Assembly (NCBI RefSeq): GCF_947242115.1
Contig: NC_074726.1
Span: 6,751,951-6,815,950, forward strand
Length of the DNA: 64,000 nt
Direction: 5' to 3'
Origin: Biomphalaria glabrata
Lineage: Eukaryota > Mollusca > Gastropoda > Planorbidae
Below are positions 28,485-39,900 of the stretch, one piece after another. Within the stretch, counting starts at the first letter, position 1; each line of letters starts with the position of its first letter. Position numbers and translations under genes: made by a program. The notes below the pieces were generated by a model. That model made no database searches, had not been told where the DNA came from, and worked only from the letters and a program-made list of their open reading frames with translations.

Positions 28485-31375
28485 TCATGAACCATTGTTT
28501 TTCAAGTGGTAGATCCTTTCACCAAATGAAGGTCTCAGAATAATTTGATTTTTGCGTCGTGGGATTTTGATTTTTGGAATATAGAGACCCAGCCTTGGAA
28601 CAGAGATGGCACATTTTCTGTTAATGCAGTCCACAACTGTAAAACAAGTGGGAAAAAAAAACAAAGCTTATATTAAGTGTAATTGTATCAATTAGTTTGG
28701 ATCAATCATCTTATTAATTTTAAATAGACTAACAATATAATTATGTGCGATTTAGAAATATTTGTAACAATTATTTTTGTTTAGCGCAATTTCATGCTTT
28801 TAGCTGTCTCAATACGCTATGATCCTATCACTGATCTGGACAAGCTTATAAAAGGGGAGGGAAGAGAAAGAAAAAGAATATCTGTGTCAAAGTTACCGTG
28901 ATCACTTTTTGAATGCGTTTAAAAAATAAAGTTTGAACGACCTGAATTTGAACTCGAGGACTCAAGCCTATTTATAGCTCCTCAAGCCAACATGCTAACC
29001 ACTATGCCATGGAAGTGCTTATGAAAATAGAAAGACTTATAGTTATTCAAACTTTAAAGCGGCCACCTGTTTCTTTCTACACAGTTTAAAGGGAAATAAT
29101 TCATCTTATACTACCATATCGGTAAAGAACTATTTGTTTTTCTTGTTTGATACCAAACAAAATAATACATTACCAATAATTAATTAACTAATAGGTTAAT
29201 TTTAAAAAAAATGGATTCTTGTGTTGTCAGGTAAAAGAAATAACTCTTTACATCATCTACCTCATAGACCGCAAGGTCTGAAAGGGAAACTTTACTTTTC
29301 TAGTACAAACAGAAGAAAGAAGTTTTTTAAATAAAACCGTTGGTCACAGAAACAGATGTCCTTTGCATTTATCTGCCCAATATACCACAAGGTTTGTATG
29401 GAGAACTTTTTTCCCTCTAGTGTCTTTGGGTCTGGATGAAAATATGACCTGAAACAATGTAATCTTCTAAGTAGTAGAGCTGAATAGAACTAGCTTTAAA
29501 ACTATATAAAAAAAAAAGGTTCGAGTCGGAACTTTTAATATTATCTTCTACAATACCTCTATTCAAGTCAGAACTACATGGAGACTGGTACTAGCCAAGA
29601 ACCTGCACGGACAGCTGATCTCAAAAATGGCTCTAACCATTTTCCTAGAAATTTAACAGTTGATGTATGGAAAGAATTACTAGCTCGTTGGCCAATACGA
29701 TGAAAACTCTAGCCTGATCGTTATCATTTTTCAAGTAAAAAAAAATTAAATTAAATAAATTTAAATTTGGCTAGAGATTTAGATATTGGTTTTGGTTTTG
29801 AAAGGCATATCGCGTTCTTGAAGAGACGTTAGCTTTCGAGGATTATTTAACGTTAATGTTTGTGTAGGTCCTCCCTCTGTTACATCACCTAACCAGGATT
29901 CTTTATCGGTGAATTTTAAGAGAAAAACAAGGTCTCTATAAGTTACATAAAAGGATGTATTGTCTGTAATTTTTTTTTCTTTTCTCGTTTATATCATCAT
30001 TCGTTCCCGAGTCTTTGAAGGAGGGGGGCGATCAAGCACAATAGCTAAAATGTTCTGTATTGACACTGGATTTGGTTTAATTCCAAAATGCAATATTAAA
30101 GTTTCTGAAACTAAAAGAGTCAGCGAGTCTTGTTATTATACTAGCTAGGATTTCCACAGTTGTCTTTTTTTATATTTTGCTTGTTATCTCCTTAACTTAT
30201 TTCTGCTACTAAGTCAGGGGAGGGAAGGCATGTTCTAAGCAGATCCTTGCTGTGTTATCGTCCTTTGCCTGCTAGTCATGTAAAGTATCAGCGGACCAGG
30301 TGCTTACCTTCATTTCCATTGACTTTGATCTCGCCTTTAGTTTTCTATAAAATCAAAAACAAATGTCGAGTGATAAAACGATGTAGCAAAACATATTTTA
30401 AAATAGTGATGCCTTGGCTCTGGACTATAACTGCCTATGCAATTTTTGCAGGGGTGTAGTTAGTGTGAGGGGATGAGAGGTCCCAATCTGAAAATCAGCC
30501 AGGGCCCCTACTTGAGGGGGGGGGGGAGGCAAAGGAGTGTTCGAAATTAACTATTAACTATTACGCTATTATCTCATGACATGATGTCGAATGTCCAAAT
30601 GCAGGGGTCCCTAGAGAGGTCAAGCCCCCCCGGTCCCCCAAATCCCTTGCTACGCCACTGAATTTTGGTACACGAAATATCAAAACAATGTTTCCAATGA
30701 GAAATATTGTATTTTGATTTCTTAAAGACCAGATAAAGTGGCAACATGTATATTCTAAAACTAAACACATCCCATACAGGGAAGCTAAGACCCAAGCATG
30801 AATACCATTTTCATATTTGGCGATTATTTCCCTTTTTTCATCTGGATAGTCATTCTTACTGTCTGTCTCTTCTACACCTATTTTTCTGATGACTTTCCAT
30901 TGAACCATGATTAATCATAAAATATAAAGATTAACGCGAACCAAAAATAAATTCACAATGCACTACGTCCATATATTCCTTCAATGGCAAAATGAATCAA
31001 CTGACGACGTCATTATTAGCGAGCGCTCTCGAATCGATGTGAATCGTTTGCCCTGTTCTTGTTACGAAATTCTGATCAGAGACATTTTGATCCAGTTATC
31101 CGAACACCGAGATACGACTGTATACTAACTGACGGTAAGGTGCAACCATTAGAGAACTGAGAACTAAAACACATGAATGGACCTCATTCACCAGTCGTAA
31201 ATAAACACATTTAGCCACGTCATAATATTGATTAAACAATGAAACGTACGTATCACGTGACAGCCACTATGGATTACATAATTTGTATAGAAGACATATA
31301 GAATCATGTGGCTAAATGTTGTTTGTTTACGATTGGTGATTGAGGTCCATTAGTTTTGCAAGAAGAAAAAAAAGA

Positions 31376-31434
<59 letters not shown>

Positions 31435-31730
31435 AGAGAGAGAGAGAGAGAAAAAGAAAGAGAATGAGAGACAGAGCGCGAACGTTTGTAAAAGAACAAA
31501 AATATCAGCAGGATATTTAACTTTTTGTTAGATTTTTTATTGTTTCATTTATCATTTAACAAAATGATTTAATTTTTAAGACTAAATTTTGTGTCTTTTG
31601 AGCATGCGTGGCTGGACGCATAACCTAGGTCATTACCTAGTTTTTTACCTAGTTCTAGGCTCACCGTTTGTGCAGATAATGAGCATACCAACGAGACCAG
31701 ACTTGCCAAACAAAGGATGTAAGTCCTCAT
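28485..31730 (-). CDS. Unrecognised small secreted cationic peptide, 3 exons, 84 residues
   Basis: Minus-strand exons: 31665-31730 (66 nt), 30308-30344 (37 nt), 28485-28636 (152 nt), total 255 nt. Phases are 0 then 1 and fit. Acceptors follow pyrimidine-rich tracts and donors are GTGAGC and GTAAGC. Exon 1 encodes MRTYILCLASLVSLVCSLSA followed by QT, a clear signal peptide. The mature part has only two cysteines (C38 and C43, spaced CINRKC), then a basic Ile/Pro-rich stretch (GLYIPKIKIPRRK) and ends LKNNGS. A TATA box sits 37 bp upstream of the ATG and AATAAA 39 nt past the stop. I do not recognise the family. A host-defence peptide or a peptide messenger are both possible. Expression is unproven. 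Intron 1 holds two MITEs and intron 2 a dispersed repeat. Confidence 0.72.
28676..29235 (+). repeat. Dispersed repeat, near full length
   Basis: Begins AATTGTATCAATTAGTTTGG, contains TTTTTGTTTAGCGCAATTTC and GATCCTATCACTG, and ends TTCTTGTGTTGTCAGGTAAA. Its parallel copy is at 41555-42075. It is in intron 2 of the minus-strand peptide gene. Confidence 0.65.
29240..29305 (+). mobile_element. SINE family A, copy 5 (3' tail only)
   Basis: CATCTACCTCATAGACCGC and AAGGTCTGAAAGGGAAACTT only. Confidence 0.5.
30449..30660. mobile_element. hAT-type MITE, 212 bp
   Basis: Ends CAGGGGTGTAGTTAG and GCTACGCCACTG, close to the hAT termini at 23351-26212. The flanks AATTTTTG (30441-30448) and AATTTTGG (30661-30668) are an 8-bp duplication with one mismatch. 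It is in intron 1 of the peptide gene. Confidence 0.75.
31176..31351. mobile_element. MITE with about 43-bp terminal inverted repeats, 176 bp
   Basis: Left end AATGGACCTCATTCACCAGT, continuing to TTTAGCCAC. The right end is its near-exact complement (GTGGCTAAATG through GGTGATTGAGGTCCATT). The family is not assigned and no clear target duplication was found. It could fold into a long hairpin in intron 1 of the peptide gene. Confidence 0.7.
31378..31452. repeat. (AT)n(AG)n microsatellite
   Basis: About 25 AT units followed by an AG run. Confidence 0.95.
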
Positions 31731-31766
31731 GGTAATTGTATCTAGTTTCATAAAACAATCAAGACA

Positions 31767-31773
31767 ATTTATA
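31767..31773 (-). promoter_or_regulatory. TATA box of the small secreted peptide gene
   Basis: The minus strand reads TATAAAT 37 bp upstream of the ATG of the three-exon peptide gene. Transcription would start near 31740, leaving a very short 5' UTR. The ATG context is ATTACCATGAGG. Confidence 0.6.
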
Positions 31774-32198
31774 CCCTGGACCACGTCGAACTGAACTGGG
31801 TGTGAATTTCGAGAACTCGTATCTTTAGAGAGGTACCATAAAAATGGGAGGACTCATTGCCAAAAAAAAACAACAACAGATCACCTGCTCTTGACACTGG
31901 GTGGGGAGGTGTGGCGTGTCAGTGTTAAGAAGTGCTAGAGACTAATGATAATAAAATAACAAAATCATAGGGAAAAAGAGACGCAGATGGTTCTCAGTAA
32001 TTGTGGTTTACAGACTGTTGTCGAAGTGAACATAGCTGGAGAGGATGATAAAACTTTAGTGGTATAAAGCTCATTATTTGTTACTGGTAATACGTTTAGG
32101 GTAATTATTCTTTTAATATGTAATGAGCGAGGATATAGAAAACACGTAGCCTGATCATAATAACTCTTGTATAACTGATTATAAGCTATCACATTCCC

Positions 32199-32234
<36 letters not shown>

Positions 32235-32244
32235 TTTTCTTATT

Positions 32245-32600
32245 CCTTCTCGAGAGACTATCCTCTCTCTTTTTTGCAACTTATGTGACTTAAGAAGCTA
32301 AGCCTCATTACACAGCTGCGGTCACAGGTAGGACATCTGTAATCACCAGGCACCATTGCACTTTCACCCTTCTTTCGACTACTGTTGTGTATGGCATCTG
32401 CTGTTCGGGATGTGGATCTATCCAGTGCCACTTTCTCCCAAAGGTTAGTTGTGAAAAGCTTCATGTCGCGTTTGCAGACATCAGTATACTTTAAGATCGG
32501 AAGACCGGCGGCTCTCCTGCAATCACTTCATGAGATTCCATTACAAACTTTGCATCAAAGCAGCTTGGCTCTCGTGATCTGTGAGGTGTACATAGGTCGA
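32245..32600 (-). mobile_element. LINE 3' fragment with C2H2-finger tail
   Basis: The minus strand reads LWEKVALDRSTSRTADAIHN then YRCPTCDRSCVMRLSFLSH, a zinc-finger end. Same family as the 3' half of the twin-primed copy at 905-1452. Confidence 0.65.
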
Positions 32601-32804
32601 ACAAAACCACAGTTTAAGAAAATAAGTATTTAATAGCGAAAAGTGAAGTACAGAAAATAATCTTTAATGGAAACACCTTGCTTCTTGAAATCAGAGAAAT
32701 ACAAAAACAAACTATTTAAAAAAACGCTAAAGAAAAGAAACACAGTATATTAAAACTAACAAGGTTACAAAGACAGTTTGTGTGGAAACACAAACTAAAA
32801 ATCG

Positions 32805-33690
32805 GCCCACAAAGTGATCCACCCAGGCAGGTATAAAGGCAGGTTTCAATATTTTCAGAAAGAATATCAGAATGAAATTGAATTGAAAGCGAAGAATGGA
32901 GAAAGAAGGTTGATAGATCTTGTTTTGTGCCCCAACGGTTCAGCAGACCATGGGAAAGGTGAAAGTGAATGTAAAGTTAGAAGTGAACCTGACCTAACTG
33001 ATGCCGTATAATGGTGATCAAAATCATCTTAGTATTTGGTAAAAGGGCAAAAAAAAAAAAAAACATTTCCGTAAAAAAAAAATAAAAAAAAATTTTTTTT
33101 TTCCTTTAAGGGGGTTAGGCTAAATGTTCCATGTATGCTGTCTTGCGCTGCTGTTCACGAGATTATATAACGAACTACTTATTAATTATTGCTTTAAATT
33201 ATGTTTACGTATATGCACACTAAATAGATCTTTTCATCTTTAAAAAAAAATAATTTTTAAATGTAGTGGTTAGTATGGAGGTACTTATTTTAACTTAAAT
33301 TGCAAAAATAATATATTTTTTTATAAAAACTAAATCTCAAACCGTTTGCATAAATAAGTTAGAAATACTTACTAAATATCCTCCCGTGTTTGTTACTATT
33401 AATAGTGAATAGTTGTAGAAATGGTGTATTTTTATGAAAAAAACTGCTCGCATAGTTGATTTTAAAAATTAAATTTTTCGATTTCAGAAAAGAAAAAAAA
33501 AAAGTAGCTGTTGCATCAGAACTTTAAAAGTTCTAAAATATACCATGATGTCGGATTTTCAATATCTTTTCTAGTTTACGAGATCTAAATGGGGACGGAC
33601 AAACGGACGACGGACAGACAGACAACACAAATCTAATAGAGTCTATTCCCGTTTCGGGGGCCGCTATAAAGAGTTTAACCAGTAATTTCA
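32805..33690 (-). repeat. Dispersed repeat, inverted relative to 6545-7250
   Basis: Shares GTTTACGAGATCTAAA-type, CTATAAAGAG/GCTATTAG-type and AATACACC-type motifs with 6545-7250 in reverse order. It includes the LINE-like tail at 32814-33011. Confidence 0.6.
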
Positions 33691-33934
33691 GTTTTGTGAT
33701 TCGCATTTCTAGACCATAAAAAGTTATTGTATGTAACACGTAAGCATGATAAGTAGGCCTACTTTGTTTACAATGGTTTAATGGTATTTGTCTACTTGGA
33801 ATTGCATCATGTTGTTAAGTGCAATAATAAACAGGTCTAAGTGATATTTGATTACAATGTTAACACTTTAATTTATGAATAAATAAGGGGAACAACTGAA
33901 GGTAAGCTCAAACCTTCGGCAGACCTTCTGTAGC

Positions 33935-36900
33935 ATGGCATCTCTTTTGATTTTTATCTCTGCTCTGGCCTTGGTAAGTAATTTGAGTCTTTTTCAAGCG
34001 TTAGATTAGGTAAGTCCATTTTTTCCCTCTAATACTTCAGAATTCAGTTTACAAATTGTTACCAAATCTTATTAATCTGAAGCCAGGTGTATAGATCTAG
34101 ATGGCCAAGGATTGAACGGTCTGTGGATCACAGTTGCCGCCGCATTTGCAAAAAATCATTTTTAACTTATATGAAATTGACTTTTGTTTTTTTTCTTAAA
34201 TAAGGGGATATAAATAGAATTACTTACACTTTTATCCAATAATTTGGGTGGCCGGCTGTCTACATAGAATTCCATCTCCAGCAACGGGCTAGTGACTAGT
34301 CCAATGCGATGTAAAAAAAAAACCCAGTAAAGTTTCCCTTTCTCTCATGTGGAGTTTTTGATCTCCCATCGAGCGCCTCCCCAGGTGGCGGATAGGGGAA
34401 TGCCCTCCAGATATGGTGGGTACCGGGGAAATAAAATACCCGGGGTGGACCAAAATCAAACCTGCTGCCTTGCAGGAAGTGGAGGGATCCACAATGGCTA
34501 GGGCACCTTACCCGAAAATAAAGGCAGCTATCCAGAGAGCTGAAAGGGGCAGCCCCCCAGATGGTTATGCACAGGGCTAACAACTCTGTCATATAAAAAA
34601 TACTGTTACGAAAGCTAATACACACAAGAAAACCCGGACAGATCTCAACGGAAAACGACCTAGGCCTGGAAAAGGACATGATTTTTGTTTTGCGACATGG
34701 AACGTGCTAAGCCTTTATAGAGCAGGTGCGCTAGCCCAACTTACTGAAATGTTAAAGAAATATAGGATACCCCTTGCAGCCCTACAGGAAATCAGGTGGA
34801 AAGACTCGGACATTCTCAGAACCAAGGAGTATACTATATTTTATAGTGGTGGAAGCACTAACAACTTAGGTACAGGTTTTGCTGTTAAAAAGGAAATGGT
34901 AGGTAATGTCATTGGATTTAAACCTGTAAGTGATAGACTCTGCTCACTACGTTTGAAAGGAAAATTCTTCAACATATCATTTATCAATGTTCATGCCCCT
35001 ACTGAAGATGCAGATGATAACACAAAAGAAGCCTTCTATGATGGACTGGAAAGAATTTATGATGAAGCGCCAAAGCATGACATCAAAATAGTCCTAGGAG
35101 ATTTCAATGCAAAAATTGGAAAGGAACCAGCATTCAGACCAATAATTGGCAAAGAAAGTTTACATGAAGAGACCAACAATAATGGCATAAGATTAGTGGA
35201 TTTTGCATCAGGAAAAGGAATGTCTATCAGCAGCACAAAATTCCAACATAAGAATATTCACAAGGTAACCTGGATCTCACCTGATGGCAACACCCAGAAT
35301 CAAATAGATCATATACTCATAGATAAGAGACATGGATCAGACATACTAGATGTAAGAAGTTTCAGAGAAGCTAATGCTGACTCAGGCCACCTACTAGTAA
35401 AAGCTAAATTTAGACAAAGAATAAGTACCATACACAATTACCAAAGAAAGAGAGCACAGCAATATGATAGTCAAAAACTCACAAAGGATCCACTTGTTGC
35501 AGAAACTTATAGAATGGCACTCCAAACACAACTGACAACATTAGAAAAGGACTGCGAAAATAACATAAATGAGCATTGGGAAATAATAAAGCATGCTATC
35601 AAAAGAACAGCAGAAGAGGTAGTTGGATTTAAACAAAAGAACGAGAAAATAGGGTGGTATGATGATGAATGCAGACAAACTATAGAAGAGAAGAACAATG
35701 CCCGAATGATAATGCTACAGAGAGAAACCAGGAACACTAGACAGCAATACAATGAAGCAAGAAGAAGGGCCACAAAAGTTGTAAGAAAAAAAAAACGGGA
35801 ATGGGAAAAGTCCAAGATCACTAAAATTGAGGAACTAGCAAAGGAGGGAGACATGAGAGGAATGTATATGAAAATTAAAGATGAAAAGAACGGATTTCAA
35901 GCTAGATCACACATGTTTGAGAACAAAGATGGTCAGCTTATTACAGAAAACAGCAGGGTCATTGAGAGATGGGCTGAATACTTTGAGGAGATCCTAAATA
36001 CCACTGAAGATGGAGACAATGGAGAATATGAACTGCCGCATGGGGGACCAGATCCCTTTGTGAACCCTCCAACACTCATTGAAACATCAGAAATAATTAG
36101 GACCATGAAGAATCAAAAAGCACCAGGAGAGGACCAAATCACAGCAGAACTAATTAAATATGGAGGGAAAGACTTACATTCCCAAATACACAGACTAATA
36201 TCAAGAATTTGGGAAGAAGAAGTAATACCAACAGAATGGGAAACGGCTCTTATAACCCCAATACACAAAAAAGGATCCAAGTTAAAGTGCTGTAATTACA
36301 GAGGAATCTCTCTACTAAATGTGACTTATAAGATACTGTCTAGGCTTATAACTAAGAGACTTGGAAAATATTCAGAAGAAATCTTAGGTGACTACCAATG
36401 TGGTTTCAGACCCAACAAATCCACAACCGACCACATCTTCACACTAAGATGTATACTAGAAAAATGCCATGAATACAACATACCAATCCACCAACTCTTT
36501 ATAGACTATAAAATGGCTTATGACAGTATCAGAAGGAAATACCTATATGACACACTACAGGATTTTGGAATACCCAATAAGCTGACAAGACTTATACATA
36601 TGACATTAAACAACTCAAAAAGCAAAGTCATAATACAAGGAGAACACTCACGGGAATTTAGGATTAAACGAGGATTAAGACAAGGAGACGCCCTTTCCTG
36701 CATGCTTTTCAACTTAACACTGGAGAGAGTTATAAGAAATATACACATAAACACAAGGGGAACTATTACTAACTACTTCAGGAGAGAAAACATGGGTCCA
36801 CAACCAACAGGGACGATATACAGCCAACCTCTACAATACCTTGCTTATGCCGATGACATTGCCTTATTGGGTAAAGAAACCTTTGACATCGCTAGAGCCT

Positions 36901-39900
36901 TCATACAACTAGAAGAAGCATCTCGACCAGCAGGACTTGAGGTCAATGACAGTAAAACCAAGTACATCACAATGACAAGAGACAATCAAACAGAGGGACA
37001 AAATATCAAAATCAAAGACCACGAATTTGAAAACGTCCAAACTTTCAAATATCTAGGAAGTACTATTAATTTCAAAAATGACCTACTAACAGAAATAAAG
37101 GAAAGAATAGCAGCAGGCAACAGGGCATTTTATAGCACCCACCATCTACTTAAGAGCAAAATGATTTCAAGTAAAACCAAGAAAATAATATACAAAACTA
37201 TAATAAGACCAGCAGCAATGTATGGAAGTGAGACCTGGACACCGACAAAGACATCTGAAAATTTACTTAACACTTGGGAAAGAAAAATCCTTAGGAAAAT
37301 CTATGGTGCCATACAGGATGAAACAGGGTGGAGGACACGCACTAACCATGAGTTATATCAATTATATGAAGACCCACCAATAGTGAACGAAATAAAAAAG
37401 AACAGACTACGTTGGGCAGGTCACCTTGAAAGAATGTCAGACAACAGAGGGGCGAAAATCGTATACAGGCAAAAACCAAAAGGCAGGCGACTCAAAGGCA
37501 GACCCCGAATGCGATGGATAGATGACGTGGAAGCAGATCTGAAGCAGCTTGGGGTTAGGGCGTGGAGACGAAAGGCCCAGGAGAGATCTGAATGGAAGGA
37601 TGTGTTAAAGCAGGCCAGAGCCCTCCATGGGCTGTAGCGCCACTGGGATGGATGGATGAAAGTTTCCCTTTCAGACCTTGTGGTCTATCGGACAGATGAT
37701 GTAAAGGTCATGTGTTTCAGTGGCCTACGGTTGACAAGGGTGTCATGTGGCCAGCACAACGACTAACCGCCTTTATTTTCCCCCAACTAATGTCAGGTAC
37801 CTTTAGAGCTAGGTGGACTCAGGGGCACCCAAAGATCCCCAAATTAAAAAATCACAGTCTTCATTAGGATTCGAACCCGTAATAGATACTAAAATTAGCT
37901 GGCCAAAGTTTAACTGCCAGTACTGTGGTATGCGAGCTGGACTGCCGTCCGGTCATATCCTGCCCGCCGCCATATCCCGTCATCCGTGTGAAAGGTTTGG
38001 ACTAGGAAGAAGTTTATTTTCAACTCTGAAAGAAAAAATCCGAAACATGTCAAACATTTTACAAACGAACATGGAGGGGGAGCGTTAAACTTGATATTTA
38101 TATCTATATATAATTCTCTTCATGACTCAACCATGCCTGACACCACCAACAATCATCGAAAGATTTCTGCAAAGTCGGACTAGAGTTACACCACGTAACT
38201 TTTACGGCGAAAAAAAAAAGAGTGTTGGGGGGGGGGGTAAAAAAAGTAATCTTTTTCTATATTCACCCGTCACTAAATAGCAGGGCCGCATTAGCCATTT
38301 TGGGGCTTTATGCGAAACAGATTTCACAGGGCCCAGTTCGGTAGGGATATGGAAAATAAGTGAAAATTTTGATTTTGTTTTAGAAAATAAGTTCGTGTTT
38401 GCATTTTATTTAATCTTTACTACGTACAGAATTACTTTACGAGCCTTGCGTGTAGCAAAGTCATACAGTAGGATTGGTGTTTTCCATTTTGAATGACAAC
38501 CCAAAATGACATATTTGTCTATATTTCAGGAAATTTTTTATGAGTTTTCAAAAGATTTTAATAATTTTCAGAGCTTTCCATGACTTTTTCGTATATTTTG
38601 CAATTTCAAGAAAATCTATTATAAGTTATAAAATGGTTTAATTTAATAATTTCCACCTAGGATTAGCGTGTGGCCTATGAAAGTGCGGGGCCCACTGCGG
38701 TCGCATAAGTTGCAGTGGCTTATGGCCGGTCCTGCATCATCATCAAACTCCATTTGAGTGAGGGATTGAGAGGCTCAAATCCTCTCTTGCAAAAGCCCTG
38801 GACAGAAACCCTGCTGTCTTGCGTAGTGCATAAATGTCGCCATACAGGTCGAGAATTTTGGGTTTCCCAGACCTGTCGAGATGGAGATCAGCAAGTCCGG
38901 GGCAGTCAAACAGAATATGAGGCACGGTTTCCTCTTCCTCCCCGCAGTGGGGGCACCGTGAATCGAAATTTGGCCATAGCCGAGAGAAATATGAGCCAAC
39001 AGGACAATGGTCTGTCCTGCACTGTACTATAATAGCTTGCGCAGGCCTGGACAGCCTCCACCACTGGGAAGTGCGGTCGGGGCGCCACATGCGCTCCCAG
39101 ACTCCACGGCTTTTTGGGAATTGTCCCAGCACTTAAACCACTTTTCCATTTCTGTTTTATGAATTATAGCCAGGGCATGATTAAAACTTACAGCCTGTTC
39201 AGTGGGTGGAATTTGCCCTCCCTGATGGGCCAAGGAGTCTGCAACAGTATTGCCGGTCCTGCAAAATAGCGGCGTATGCTACGCCGCAGATAGACTAGTA
39301 TCATTATATTATTATAAGGAAAAAAAAAACAGGGAGGGGGTCCATTGCAGTGTTATGTAGGACTATATTTAGCGTTAAAAAAAACAACTAACTGAAATGT
39401 CTAATTTTTTTTGTGACAGATTTTTCTGAAATTGTGTCACACCTGTATTCTTTATACGTATATTTCTTTTATTATAACTGTAAAGAATGTTCATATTCAA
39501 ATTTAAAGCAGACAAAAACTGTATTTTATCTACGCAGAGTGCCGGCAAAAGTATTGATAACAGCCAACTGAATACAAACGATGGGGGAAACAAAGTATTT
39601 GATCTCGTGTTGGATACTGTAAACAAAACCACCAAAGGTAAGGGAAAAGGTTAAAAGTTGCAAGTTTTTAAGCAGTTATATAACGGTTTCTTATCTAATA
39701 CAGATGTTTCTTCAAGCTTTAGATCAGCATTACCTGTCACAAAAGACAAAGACATTTTACATAATTTGAAACAAGTTGACAGTATAGGAGATATAGAGGC
39801 TAAAAAAAGGGGGGATCCAAAACCTATTAGCGGACATTAAACCGAATAATGCATCTAGACCTGGTGGTATTCCGGGTAGATTACTCAAAGAACTAAGCAA

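Larger units (their letters stand above)
31774..33934. other. Divergent intergenic region between two secreted-protein genes
   Basis: About 2.2 kb between the minus-strand peptide gene and the plus-strand helical protein gene. It holds an (AT)n run (32198-32231), a LINE fragment and a dispersed repeat. I see no further gene and no clear TATA box for the plus-strand gene. Confidence 0.6.
38103..39298 (+). mobile_element. Non-autonomous Helitron, carrying nested insertions
   Basis: It begins A|TCTATATATAATTCTC at 38103 and ends with a hairpin GCGGCGTATGCTACGCCGC (39269-39287) and ACTAG|T at 39298. The A/T insertion site, 5' TC and 3' hairpin plus CTAG are Helitron hallmarks. It is split by the MITE at 38281. 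The uninterrupted element would be only about 215 bp. Confidence 0.75.

Noticed and set aside
29990-30127. Minus-strand open stretch after TTTTAGTTTCAG
   Set aside because: Its phase does not fit the neighbouring exons and no GT donor closes it.
29960-30460. Plus-strand frames at 29960-30148 and 30247-30459
   Set aside because: No splice partners, no similarity, and one overlaps the minus-strand 37-nt exon, which is far better supported.
30561-30908. Minus-strand frame of 115 residues starting MVQWKVIRKIGVEET
   Set aside because: It runs into the MITE end at 30660 and lies in the intron of the peptide gene. It may be a transposase relic, but no family motif is convincing.
36518-36754. Minus-strand frames inside the LINE, also 35507-35854
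   Set aside because: Shadows of the LINE open frame.
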